A stretch of DNA of 64,000 bases. Origin: Uloborus plumipes. Taxonomy: Eukaryota; Arthropoda; Arachnida; Araneae; Uloboridae. The notes under the pieces were generated by a model that saw only the letters and a program-made list of their open reading frames with translations, ran no database searches and was not told where the DNA came from. The first letter of the stretch is position 1; each line of letters starts with the position of its first letter. Of the stretch, positions 1 to 12,800 are shown one piece after another. The stretch lies in NCBI GenBank assembly GCA_038373865.1, contig JAXGGA010006580.1, positions 1 to 64,000 on the forward strand. Direction: 5' to 3'. A program made the translations under genes and the position numbers.

Positions 1-782
1 GACTTGTTTAGGGAAACGCCTGGTCGTCTGGAGCAAGGCGACAAAAAAAAAAAAAAAAAAATCTATGGTTTTCAACAAACAAAAATTAATACAGAAAAAA
101 AAGTTTGAAGTAAAAAAAAAAAAAAAAAAAACGTCGACGACTGTCGATCGGCGCTTTTCAGAGCGGCGCACCGGGCATTTGCCCGAATGCCCACATGGCC
201 AGTCCGACCCTGCCAAAGGGGTCTTTTGCCTCTTTTTTTGGGGTAAATCAGTGTTCATTTCAATGCAAACTTCAGTGATATGATTTGCTGCCAACTTTGC
301 GACATATCCCCAAACATAAATTTGGCTATTTTTTTTTAGAAAACTTGGGTTCAATTTGGCCCTATGGGCAGTATTTTGCGGAAAATCTACTGAATGATTC
401 CAAAATCGGCAATATTTAGAAAATGAATCATTGTAAAACATTTTTTTGCACTGATTCGTGGTTTGAATTGTTATCTTCCTCACTCTAAGGCACTATTTTA
501 ACCCTTAAGGCATCTATTATAGAATTTATATGTAAAAGGAAGTAGTGTGGGGTTCACACCAGATTTTTTTTGTACAACAATTTACAGCACCATTTAGCTT
601 ATCTTAAGCTTCATTTTGACATTATAGCCAGTAATTTCCATCGAAGTTTTTCGTAATTAGTAAAAAATGATTTTTTTTTTAAATTCTGGAAGTAACTGTA
701 GTGACAATGGACTAGCACAGAGCTTTTTTTCAAATGTTTACCAAGGGCAATGCCATAGCGAGATAAGATAAAAGTAACTTAC
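1..782. other. DOCK intron sequence at window edge, with repeat fragments
   Basis: No coding exon was found here; since the DOCK gene continues leftward, this should be intron. It holds two poly-A runs (about 43-60 and 113-132) and a GC-rich patch at 173-215 with the palindrome-like gggcatttgcccgaatgccc, which resembles DNA-transposon ends but has no partner in view. A stretch at 530-580 (around gtagtgtggggttcacacca) recurs inverted at 48708-48765, so it belongs to an interspersed repeat. Confidence 0.4.
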
Positions 783-858
783 TGTACAAAGGGAATGAAG
801 TATTGTTTCTCTTCATCACTTTCCAATTTACCATTGAGTATGTCAGTTATGTCCATTG
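783..858 (-). CDS. DOCK1: DOCK coding exon 12 (last exon in window)
   Basis: Encodes about residues 329-354: [18 protein letters not shown] then YFIPFVQ, matching the family's MDITDIIxGKxESDEEKQxFIPF. Acceptor tag, donor gtaagt. Only 82 bp of intron separates it from exon 11. The next exon lies beyond the left edge. Confidence 0.95.
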
Positions 859-3800
859 CTAGTGAAAAAAAAAATATATACTACTTCTAACAATAACAAA
901 ATACACAAGTATCAACCCTTTTCAGTACATATAGAATTACCAGCGACTCCAAAAGGCCTCCTTAAACCTTCTGATGATTTTCTTTGCATGTGGGTTGACC
1001 TCTTGTGGTCATGTTCTTTAAACTCCATCGCTCCTAGAATAAGGAACAGTTGTTTGATTTTTTATCGTCAGAATAAAAATTAGTGCCAACAATTTATTTT
1101 TATTAAATAAGCACAACATTTTATGCAAGCAAGGAAAGGCTGTGAATTGGAAAACTTTAAATCCAATGAAGAGTGGGAGAAGTCAAAAAATGCTGTTTTC
1201 TTCTTTTTTTGTGAATGAATGATGTGGGAAATAGGGTCACATAATACATAAATAACTAAAAGGAAGCAAATTTCATTTTCTGAAAATAATGACTCTTTGG
1301 TGACCAAGACTCAAAGGCATGAATTATTCAAAGCAAGTGCTAAGCAGGGGCGGCTCCTCACTATGGGCCAGGTGGGCCGGGCCCACCCAGAAAAATTGGA
1401 AGAAAAACTAATACATAATTAAAACATATCGTTTTGTATTTCTGTTCAAAAAACTAAAAAAAAAACCAAAAAATGTAGTGCACAAAACATATTTTAAACC
1501 TACAGTCCCCCCCCCCCCCCCCGCACATCGCTAACACAGCACAAGAAAGATTTCTAACTCCATCAATTTTAGCGCTTCGCACGGCTTTTAGAACGAACTT
1601 GAGGGCCGCTCTCAGTAGGCCCGCGGCCAACTCCGCTTTTAGCCAATCGCAGTGGCAGGATTAAGAAGAGCGGTTCTCTGATGACACCCCATTGTAACAT
1701 TCGACCTGTGGGCCCATCTTCCCTGGCCCGGGATTTCCCTTTGTCCCTAACCAAAGCGGTGGAGAGGGAAGTGTCTCCTCACTGCGTACAGGAGCAGAAT
1801 GTGAGGTCCTTGCGTTAGGGAGAAAACTCGCCTGTTCTCATTTCGCACTCTTCGTTTTTCTCTTTTCCTTTCTTTCTTTTTTTTTTTGAATGATTTTAAT
1901 AACAAGTCCTTTTTTTTTTTTTTGTCTTTCTTTTTTATTTTCAACACCTATTACTAACAGGCATTGAGATTGCTAATTCCATTACCGCCCCCTCACCTAT
2001 TTGTAATACAGGGCATGTATATTTTATTGGTTAATTTGCGTTTGGGAACAGAGATTCTTATTCTCAAAATTTTTGTGTGAAGACTTTATTTTTGACTTGC
2101 AGACCGTTTGCCATTTTCTTGGTATTAGTTTGAATTTAATCTCATAGTGTTGTAAGTATTGTATGAACTCTAGAAACTTTGTCATCCTTCCGGGTGTGAC
2201 ATTATAAATGCTTGGAGAATTAATAAGTATTCTTAAGCTCTAAATACTAAATTTATTTAGCCGAATCAATGATTACATTTATATCCAGGACCAAAGTCGT
2301 CCAAAGAGCGGCCAACACCCTCCCCTTAAAATATCGATGAAGTAGTTCTCCCCTCCCCTCTTTTTGATAATCATCCCTGCAACTAATATTATCACATTCA
2401 TAGGGATTTTAATGTTCGAAAAAACACTTAGAGGTTGAATAAAAACTTTTGCTACTCTACAACTTTTCTTAAATCTTATTGACACGTAACATTAACCTTC
2501 TACTACAAATTCATTTAAAGCAGTAACCAGAAAAAACAAAACGTTGAAATTGAACGTTCATAAAAATATTGAGTGGATCAACGTCTACTGTATATAAAAA
2601 CTATATTCAGCTTAAAATGTATAAATGAATAATACACTTATTCTTTAAATTATTATTATTTTACAAATTGCTTCATAATTCATAGAGGAAACACGTGGAT
2701 ATAAAATTTCGCAACATTTAACAACTATATTTTGCAATATATTTTTCTGAAGTTTTACAATATATGAAATATTAAATACTGTTTAAAAGCAATGTAGTTA
2801 AATTAAAAATTTCTATCAAAGTTTAATAACGATACCTAATGGTTCTGAAAAACTAGGCGTTCTACAAGATTTTTTATTTCTAACATATAGCATGTTACCA
2901 TGACTATCAGTCAAATCACGTATCCGAAAAGAAATTAATTATCAGTTAATCAAATATTTCTGACAAACATAATCAAATTAGTCAGTTATCCGTGTTTTAA
3001 TTTTAATGTTATTCGAATCGGTAAGTCAAGATCCAGATTATATTGTAAGAAAAATAAGTGTTTTAATATTGTTTTGTACATGTGTGTATTTCCTGAAAAT
3101 AATTCAATTCAGCTCATCACTAGTTTGAGTATACGATCATACATTGGTAAGTGAGTGGAACCATAACTGTTCAAGCCAGTGTATTCCAATTTATTTAAAA
3201 GCATACACATACATTAAAATTGAAAGTTAATGTAAATATTATGGCTATAAAAGTAACATTTTTAAGTTGAAACACCGTTAGGATTTGTTTTTTCATGAAC
3301 TGAAATTGCAACATTTGTATCCAAATTTTAAAAAAAATGTAAGCATACCTATATCGAGTCATTTACCTTATGAGTTCCTTAATTTGATGATAGAGGCTTT
3401 CAAAAACACATGGTGCAGGTTGTCGACATTTTTAGGGGGTGAGAGGGTGTGTTTTAGGCAGAAATGTTCGTTTTCTTTTTGAGTGCAGTCCCGTAATGTT
3501 TGAGTAATGGCACCGACTTGTGGCATAACACTTTTAATGTGATGAATATTTTCACTGTCCGAAAATGGCAAAATTCTGAGAGCTAGCTTTGAGAAACATT
3601 AGTGATGTATAGGAAGTATGTCGTCTGTGAAAAATATTGTTATTATCATTACATTGATGGCTTAAGGCTGGTATAACATTTAAAATATAAAACCTATGTA
3701 TCAAATCAAATGAGATAATTTTGCAATACAAATTTGTATTAATAGAATTAAATATTATTTTATGTCGCTCAGCATTAGTTTAATAGTTGTTTATTCCTTC

Positions 3801-6800
3801 ATTTTTTTTTTTGTAAGCATTACTGGGGGAACATATAATTGCGGGCCCACCCACTAAATTAAGGCACGAGCCGCCACTGGTGCTAAGTTGCCCATGAGTA
3901 GCAACATTCCTGTCACATACTTTCAATTCATAAAATAACACAACTAAAAGAGAGAAAAAGGTAAGTTTTGTACCAGTGTGAACATTTTTACCTTTCAGAG
4001 GGAAAAAAGAATAATAATAACAATCATAACAGTAATAAAACTTTTGATATTTTATACTTTCAAAAAGCTTTTAATTAAATAAAATACAACTAATCACTTT
4101 ATTAACATCAATAAATATATACTTACTAGCTGACCCGGCGAACTCTGTTCCGCCTTAAAGGCAATAAATAAGAAAATTTTTGAATTTATTAAGTTTTTTA
4201 TTATTAGAAAATACAAAAAAAAATTAAGTACCTACATTAATCATTCATCATTGTTTCTGTATTTTAGTACATAGGTTGCTCTTCACTAAAGTACATTCTG
4301 ATGCACAACATTTATTGTTTTATTATCAGGCGCAAAAAAGAAACAACGCAGATGGTCTTCCGATCCGTAAACATGCCACATATAATTGACCATGGGAAAA
4401 ACAGTGATGTTCTAGATTCAAACCACAAACTTTTAAGGATTGGCCTTGTGATTTGTTAAAGGTCATGACAAATGCAAGACGGATCGGAATTTGAAGTCTT
4501 TTAAATTCAAACGGCATATCGGTTGGGATCATCGGGATCCTAGGAATGAGCAATCGTTTCTAACAGCTTATCACATATAATTTTAAAGGAAATAACGCGT
4601 TTGTTCATAATTTACTTCACAAAAAAGTCAAATAACACTCAACGCACAGCTAACTTACAAACTGTTTGCTGCGCACCGGAAGCTGCCAGAACGTGTGATT
4701 TATGTCGCTCAGCAATGGAGGTGTCAAAACATGCTTAGTAAAAAGGCTTAGACAATTAGACAGTTTTTCTATTTATGTAACTGACACACATAAATTATAG
4801 CCTATGTCCGTCTCCTGACTCTAAGCTACCTACCCACCAATTTTTAGCCATATCGGTACAGCCGTTCTTGAGTTATAAGTAGTGTAACTAACACGACTTT
4901 CTTTTATATATATAGAAGATGGAATAGTAGTGCGAAGAACAACCTCTTTAACTGCAGTGCAGGAGCTATCTCATCAAGCGCTTTCTACCTCTCAGCCTAA
5001 GAGGCGTAAAAACTCTTCAGTGACAATCGTTTCTGACAGATTATCTCATATAATTTTAACGGAAATAACGCGTTTGTTTCTTATTTACTTCACAAAAAAG
5101 TCAAATAACACTCAACGCACCGCTAACTTACAACCTGTTTGCTGCGCACTGGAAGCTGCCAGAACGTGTGCTTTATGTCGCTCAGCCATGGAGGTGTCAA
5201 AAAAGGCTTAGTAAAAAGGCTTAGTCAATAAGACAGTTTTTCTATTTATGTAACTGACACACATAAATTATAGCCTATGTCCGTCTCCTGGCTCTAAGCT
5301 ACCTACCCACCAATTTTTAGCCATATCGGTGCAGCCGTTCTTGAGTTATAAGTAGTGTAACTAACACGACTTTCTTTTATATATATAGATGAAGGAAAGC
5401 TTAAGTTTGTATTTCAAAAAAGCAATGATTTTTCTGAGTTTAATTAAATAATGCATTTTTTGCATTACAGAAAGACTTGTTGATTTTCCTCTCTTTTTTT
5501 TCTCTTCTCTTTTTTAAAGCACTTAAGCAAAATATATGTGTAACATATATATTAAGATCTTGTAATCATTTGTTGATTTTATTAATTTCTTAAATAATTT
5601 CTAATGTGTACAGCTTATTCTTGGAAAAATTATTTTTCAGCCACATTTCTTAGAAAAAAAAACAATTTTCTTGATGAGTTCATGTAACACTTTGTTCACT
5701 CGCTTCTAATTATTACCTTTTCCCAACTATACTAAGGTATTTAGCATGTTTCTATGATTCTGAAAACAGAAACAAAAAACTGCATAGACAATCCAACAGC
5801 TACTTCAGATACTTTTTTTAAAAGTTAGTTTAGAAAACCTAAAAATATAAAGCAATCAAACAGCTATTTTATTGGGGGGAAAAGTCTGAAAGTTTGCTGA
5901 TACTCTTTTATGCACAGGTCTACTAATACCGCTAGATGACAACATTTATTACCCGACGACCTTCCTTTACAACCAACTTTCCACAGAAGCCAATGTTTTA
6001 AAGAGGTTTCACTGTACATATGTAATATAATATTATGTGTAATATAATATTGTGCGTAATTAAACAAATAGAATGCTACATCGTACCAATTCTGATAATC
6101 TGGCATGTGAGATACATTTTCTCTCTGACAAGATCTTTACTTCCCAAATCCTGAAAACAGACACAAGGAGATATCTTAAGAAACTTAAAAGTACGAAACT
6201 TAATAGTAAGAACCAAATTTTAAAAATATATATTGTTACCATTAAATTTATGAAATATATTAACAAAAATGCTTAAGTACTTAAAACACATTGACCATGA
6301 TAGATTATAAAAATAAAATTTTATAAAAAAAAGTAAAACCAACTTCAAAAACGCAGCTGAAAATTGCTCTAAAAAGTAAAAAATAAATTTATTCTCTGAA
6401 CACCATCGATACTACTTTTAAACATGAGTTTTGGAGTTGGTGCCGAAACAGTTAATAAAATCATTCGTACCCATTGATTGTACCATTTGATTGATTTTTC
6501 TTCTCAAACAACACTTGAAATTGATTATGAAACATTTATGGTTGTTTTTATTATGAAACATGTAACCGAAGAATGGGCATGAATGATTTTATTAACTGTT
6601 TCGGCACTGACTTCAAAACTCATGTTTAAAAGTAGTATCGATGGTGTTCAAAGAATAAATTTATTTTTTACTTTTTAGAGCAATTTTCAGCTGCATTTTT
6701 GAAGTTGGTTTTACTTTTTTTATAAAATTTTATTTTTATTTCATTCTTTTCAGTGTAAATGTATACCCGGAAGAGTGTCATGTTGCCATCATGATGCTTC

Positions 6801-9800
6801 ATCTCACTTTATTAACGCATCCAAAATTTTAAACGATTGCCACTAAAAAATTGTGTTAATTTCCGGGACTTAATTAAAGCATGTTTAAAATACAAGTTAT
6901 CAGCCGATTATACGGATAAAACTGGCCAACAGGTTAATCTGCAAAGTAGCCATTTACTGCAGATTCATTATTAGTGCATCACTAAATTTAACCTTTAAAA
7001 GTTAAGGTGATGGGACCTGATAGGAGCCTGGAAATATATTTTTTTAAAAATTGGGGAAATCAGGACTAAATATTTTCTATCAGTAAAACTGTGGTTTTCA
7101 TGTAGCATAATCGTATGACGTAGACGATGCATTTTTTTTCTAGAGCTTGAAAATCCACCGACTCGCTCGAGGATCGAACTGATGCTCTTGCCAATGAGAG
7201 CCCAGCGTCTTTACCGTAAAGCCACTCTATTGGCGAGCGACATAGCAAAGAGTATGCGCATGAACGGAATTCTGAAGATTTCCCTCAATTTCTTCAGGAT
7301 TCCGTTCTCAAACATCGCATCATGGGACCACGGGACTAACAGGAAGGTGTACCCTTTCAAAAAAAAAAAAAAAAATATCCAAATTGGACTATTCAGTAAA
7401 AAGTTATGCGTGGTCATACATAAAAAAAAATATATATATATATACCGGTCGACTAGAGAACCTCCTCCGTGTTTTCGTCGGTTAAAAAGTTCATTAAATT
7501 TAGCACATTCTTAAATTCAAATAGAGGAACTAAAATATACAAAACTTACTGTAAATAGAACTCTTAGATTATTTAATTGATCCAGGTCTTTAGCCAATCC
7601 TTCTTTACTCCATTTAAGTAAATAATTTTCACTAGAAAATTATGAAAAACAATGAAACACAATTTCATATGCATAAAAGGAGCCATTTAACATTTTATCA
7701 CATATTTTTTCAAATATTTTACTAAGACATAAATAAATTATGCACTACTGCTTCTCCTGGGCTGTAAACTCAATATCAAAATTTCTGGAAAATATTTGTC
7801 ATTACAGAATCAAAACTGTCTGCAAACACATTCATTTAATGGGTAAAATATGACTTTGAATAAGTCACTCTTCATAGTTGCTGTGTGACTGTGTTCGGAA
7901 AAAAGTACTTAGAGTAACTGAAATTATTTATTGGGATCTACTGAGAACAACACAGAAACAAAGTACAATTTTAACATAAACTTTAAAGACTAGTGGGTAC
8001 ATAAGATGCACTGTTCGGCTCCAGGAGCCATCAATGTGCGTCTGTTCTGTTAGCCGGTGCTCCCTTGTCTAGTGGCGCTATCCGTTCTAATTGAGTCTGC
8101 TACAGCTGAGTTTGACAGTTTTTCTTTCACTAGTGAATATTCTTTATGATTAAAAGCAATGCTCTATTGAAACCCTAAAATATATTTTTTAAAACAATAC
8201 TTTCTTTTTTCAAGAACATTTTACAAGGGCACATTTTCCATACCAGAATGAAAACTCCAGAAAGCATTCTGGAAAACAATGTTTATTTTCTGAAACACAA
8301 ATTGAAAAACTGCTTTGGTCTTTTTCTAAAAAGCAATTTAGAAAACTTAACTTTTTAAAAAATATAGTTCTTTAACTATATTTTTAAAACTAACCCTTTC
8401 TTTTTAGAACAGTTTGGAAACACTTTCTCTTTTCTAAAGAGCATTAGGAAAGACAATGCTTGATTTGTTCCTTCAAAGAACATTATTGAAAACAGTACTT
8501 TCTTTTTTGAATCAATAAATATTAATTTTACCACAGTCTTTATTATTGTAATCTTAAAAGAATATTTCATTATTTGAGTTTCTACTGCCAAAAGTAAGGA
8601 ATACATTCTAAGTGAAATTTAAAAGAACTAGTTTGATTTATTTTAAAAAGCAACCAGATTTCTTATTTTGAAGAAAAAAAAAATCCTTTTATTTCTAACA
8701 TTGACTAAAAGGTCACTTTCTATAAATAGCTGAACTACAATTACATAAAATGAAATACGCCAAAGAATAGATCTTCTGTTCCTATAAATGTAATGATTTT
8801 CAGTTTCATTAAACAAAAGTACACAACTTTATGGTTAGAAAACACAGCACAAGTTGCAAACATATTTATTCTACTACATAGTAGACCCTCACAAATGCAG
8901 ATCACAAAACTCTGGAAAGATAATTGGGATTATATATACTTTTAAAATAAAAAACCAGTAAAGCCCATGTGATTATTCCTCATTTCATGAATGACATGTA
9001 CTTTGTACCTTTGGCACTCCATGTTTCCATAAAGGTGTTGTTTATGATTCAATCGTCTATTTCGTTTAGTCCAGGGGTTTCCAAAGTGGTCCACAGAGAC
9101 CCCAGGGGTCCCCCATAATTTGAAAGGAGTCCACTCCATATAAACGAAAGAAAAATTTGGGGTCCACGAGATACAAATAGGGGTCCACGAGCCAGGATCA
9201 TTAGCAAAAAATCTGAGTAACAGCCTGCATCAATTGCTACAATTTGTAACAAATGCAATAAACAAAATTCGTAATAACACTTAACACTGTACATTACTTG
9301 CGCAGTTGTGTGAAGCAAATGATGAGAACTTCAATAAATTACTTTTTAGCCTACTTTCCCGTTAAAAATAAAAGATAGATGAGAAAAGCATTAAAAGTGG
9401 CTTAATGCATCTTAAAAATATTGCCAAGTCCAAAAAAAAGTCAAACAGAAATAAAATAGGAAAATAAATATTGAAAAATTAAAAATTAGAAAGTAGGGTA
9501 TTGGGATGGGGAATTTGTGTGTCGGTCTGCCTGTCCTCCCCTAATAACTTTTGAATGAACATTCCGATTTGAACAAAAGTTTTTTTGTTGAAAAGATCTT
9601 GGCGAGTACAGTTCATTCCCATATTTTATTTTTCGATTTGAACAATGTTTTGTTCAACTTTGAACCGTTCAAACAACCTGTCCCGCGATGCTAACTTTTT
9701 AGTGAACAGTCCGATTTGAATAAACTTTTTTTTGTTGGAAAGATCTTATCAAGAATACTTCATTCCTGTACTTACATTTCCGATTTGAACAATTTTTTGT

Positions 9801-12800
9801 TCAACATTGAACCATTCAAACAAACTATCACCCCTAATTTGGAATGAACAGTCCGATTTAAAGAAACTTTTTTCTTGTTCGAAGGATCTCGGCAAGGATA
9901 CTTCATTACCGTATTTAAATTTTTAATTTGAACATTTTTTCGCTCAACATTGAACCATTCAAGCAACCTTTCCCCACCTAATAACTTTTAAGTGAACCGT
10001 CCGAATTGAATAAACTTTTTTTTTTTCGAAAGATCTCAGAGAGGCGCATTCCCATATTTCGTTTTTTGATTGGAACCATTTTTCGTTCAATGTTGAACCG
10101 TTCAGAAAAAAACTTAACGTTTTTGCTTACGGGGAAATTTAAGTTGAATGCTGATCCTGAACTCAAAGGCGGATTTCCTTCAAACTAACTTTGTATGAAA
10201 ATGGTTGGATAAATAATGTATGTAAAGTACTTTTCTGAATAATCTTATGTGAGGACTCTGATTCCGACTCCCGGAAATGCAGACTCAGAAAAAAAATGAC
10301 TGACTGCGCAGACGATTTTTTGTTATCGATTTTTTGTTATTTATTTGTTCTATTTTATTTATTTATTATTGTTATTTTTTTGGCAGACGATTTTTTTTTT
10401 GTAACAAAATATTTTCATTCACGAGAGCATTTTATTCTTTATTTATATTTAACAACAGGTAACAGATTAAAAATGAAATTCGAGACATTTATTAACGGAC
10501 GAGTTTTTCTTTCTTTGATAAAATATGTTTTGATGTTCTTTGTACTTTTAATTATTATTATTTATTTTTTTGAAAACGATTGAGGAATTTTTCTACGGAA
10601 GAACTATAACAGTTACATTCTTTAAAGGTGCGACAAAATTTTACTGATTCGTTTATTTACTTTTTACGTGTATATTTCATCTGATGAGAGGGGTACATTT
10701 TGCTTTTAGAAATCAGCTGTAAGTGCTAAAAAGGTGTATTGACATAATTTTCAGTCTCAGATAATCAAGAGAATATTGATCAGATGCTAGAATGCCGATG
10801 TCAATGTACGGGAAAGTAGGCTTGTTTAGTTCTTGACAGAACTTCTTGTTCACATTGAAGTATACCATTTACACTTCAAAGTACACTGGATGTTAAAAAG
10901 ATTATGCTTGACAGGGTTATTATTATTATTATTTAAAAAACTTTTTGACACTGATGTCTTAGTGGACTATCAATAGTTTTGATGACTTTGAAAAATCGAT
11001 ATTTTACAGAAAGAGTTGATTGGAACAAGCACTAAGGAAAAACTTAAGGTAGAGTTTGGGAAAGGGTATAATTATTTCTGTCTCCAGAAAGACATATCTA
11101 TAACTTATCCAGCCTTTAGAATATCACAAGAAAATTTCTGTAGGCTTTTACATCTCCATACCTAGTGCAAACAAATTTCAGTTTAATCACAAAGTTTCTT
11201 TAAAAAATAAGAGCCAGACTGGCAGTCCCTGATCGGAGAGATTCAAAGTTTTGTCTCACAAATCTAAAGTCAAATACTAAAAATTTGCTGTCCATACACC
11301 GAATTCACTGCTCCCACTTAAGTCTTTCTTTTCAGTGTATATCTCTTCTATGTAGGAAGATGTGTACTCGGTTTAAGTTTTGTGCCATTATTATTATGAA
11401 AGTATGAATAAAAATGTTACGTTTTTCTCTTTATCTGTTTTCCTTTAATTTTTTTCTCTGCAGTAAATCTGCCAAACTGAATTTTTAGAAAGTTTTCAAG
11501 CATTCAAGAAGATTTTGATTGCTTAAAAAATCAATATTAAAAGAGCTCTGATACTGTTGGGTAAATTTCTGATTAATCTTGTTATATTATGCTCTTGTTT
11601 CAATTCAAACTTCGTGCTAATCTTTCGCCTTTTACTAAAGATCTTGTTATATTTACACCTATCTTCTTTCATCTGGATGTTTTGGAACACCTATAATAGA
11701 ACTTGACCATATAATTCGTAGTTTAAGAATGCTTCAGTTCTATTATTTCTGTGCCTCACTAGTTTTGGATGGACCCTTAAGAAGGGGGTCCACGAGAAAC
11801 TGGAAAACTCAGCAAGGGGTCCACGAACCAAAAAAGTTTGGGAACCCCTGGTTTAGTCCATGTTTATGAGTCTACTGTTTGCCATTTCTGTTGTGCCGCT
11901 GGAATTTTTTCCAATTTATATTTAAAAAAAAAAAAAGCTGTTAAAATTTCTAACGTTGTAAAAAAAATATATACATAAATCTTCTTACCTAATACATCTT
12001 CCCTCTTTGGCATCATATAATGCCATTAAAAGCTCAGCATCTTCCCCTATGCGACACACAAAATTTTTCACTGTTACATAAAAGCTATGAACGTAGCACG
12101 ATGAAGTTTTCTGACTTCTGTTGTCTTCTACGTTCTGAAATATAACAGAAAAAAATATCATCCATTACAGAAGTGAATTTTATTAAAATCTCCATTAAAT
12201 ATGTATTGAGATGAAAAATAAATTTTTAACTTACATAAAACAAACAAATGCTTTTTTATATTAATTGAAAAGAATTCATGGAATTTCAGATAAAAACATA
12301 GCTAGATAGCCAGCTTTATGAATTAGAAACATATGGAAAGTTATCTTTATGGTTATTAAATATCCCTAGAATCTTCTAAAATGAATGAAATAATTAGAGT
12401 GGAAAAGAGAATTAATAGAGTATGAAATATGCTTTTACATAAGGATCATTCTAAATGAAATCAAATCATTGGTATGAACCTTGATACTTCTAGTTTCAAT
12501 GATTTTCAGTTAATAGTTTGTATTCAAGGAAAATAACAAAACAGTTAAAATTATGCCAAGTTTAGCTAAGCTGCCCCCTCCCCCTTCCTTCCATTTTCCT
12601 CAAAAAAATCACAAGTTGGCACTAGTGGACATTGATTCTTGAAAAAAAAAATATAGCCAACTTTTGCTTTAAAGTAAAACAAATATAATAAAGCAATTTT
12701 ATAAAAATATTCTTAAACTAAAAAAATAAATTAACCAAAGTACCTTACTTTATGTTTTTTTCCCTTTCTTTCTCAACACAAACTGAAGAAAAATACTTAA

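Noticed and set aside
7151..7236. A functional tRNA gene on the minus strand
   Set aside because: The B-box-like and anticodon-like parts are present, but acceptor and T stems do not pair; it is called tRNA-like only.
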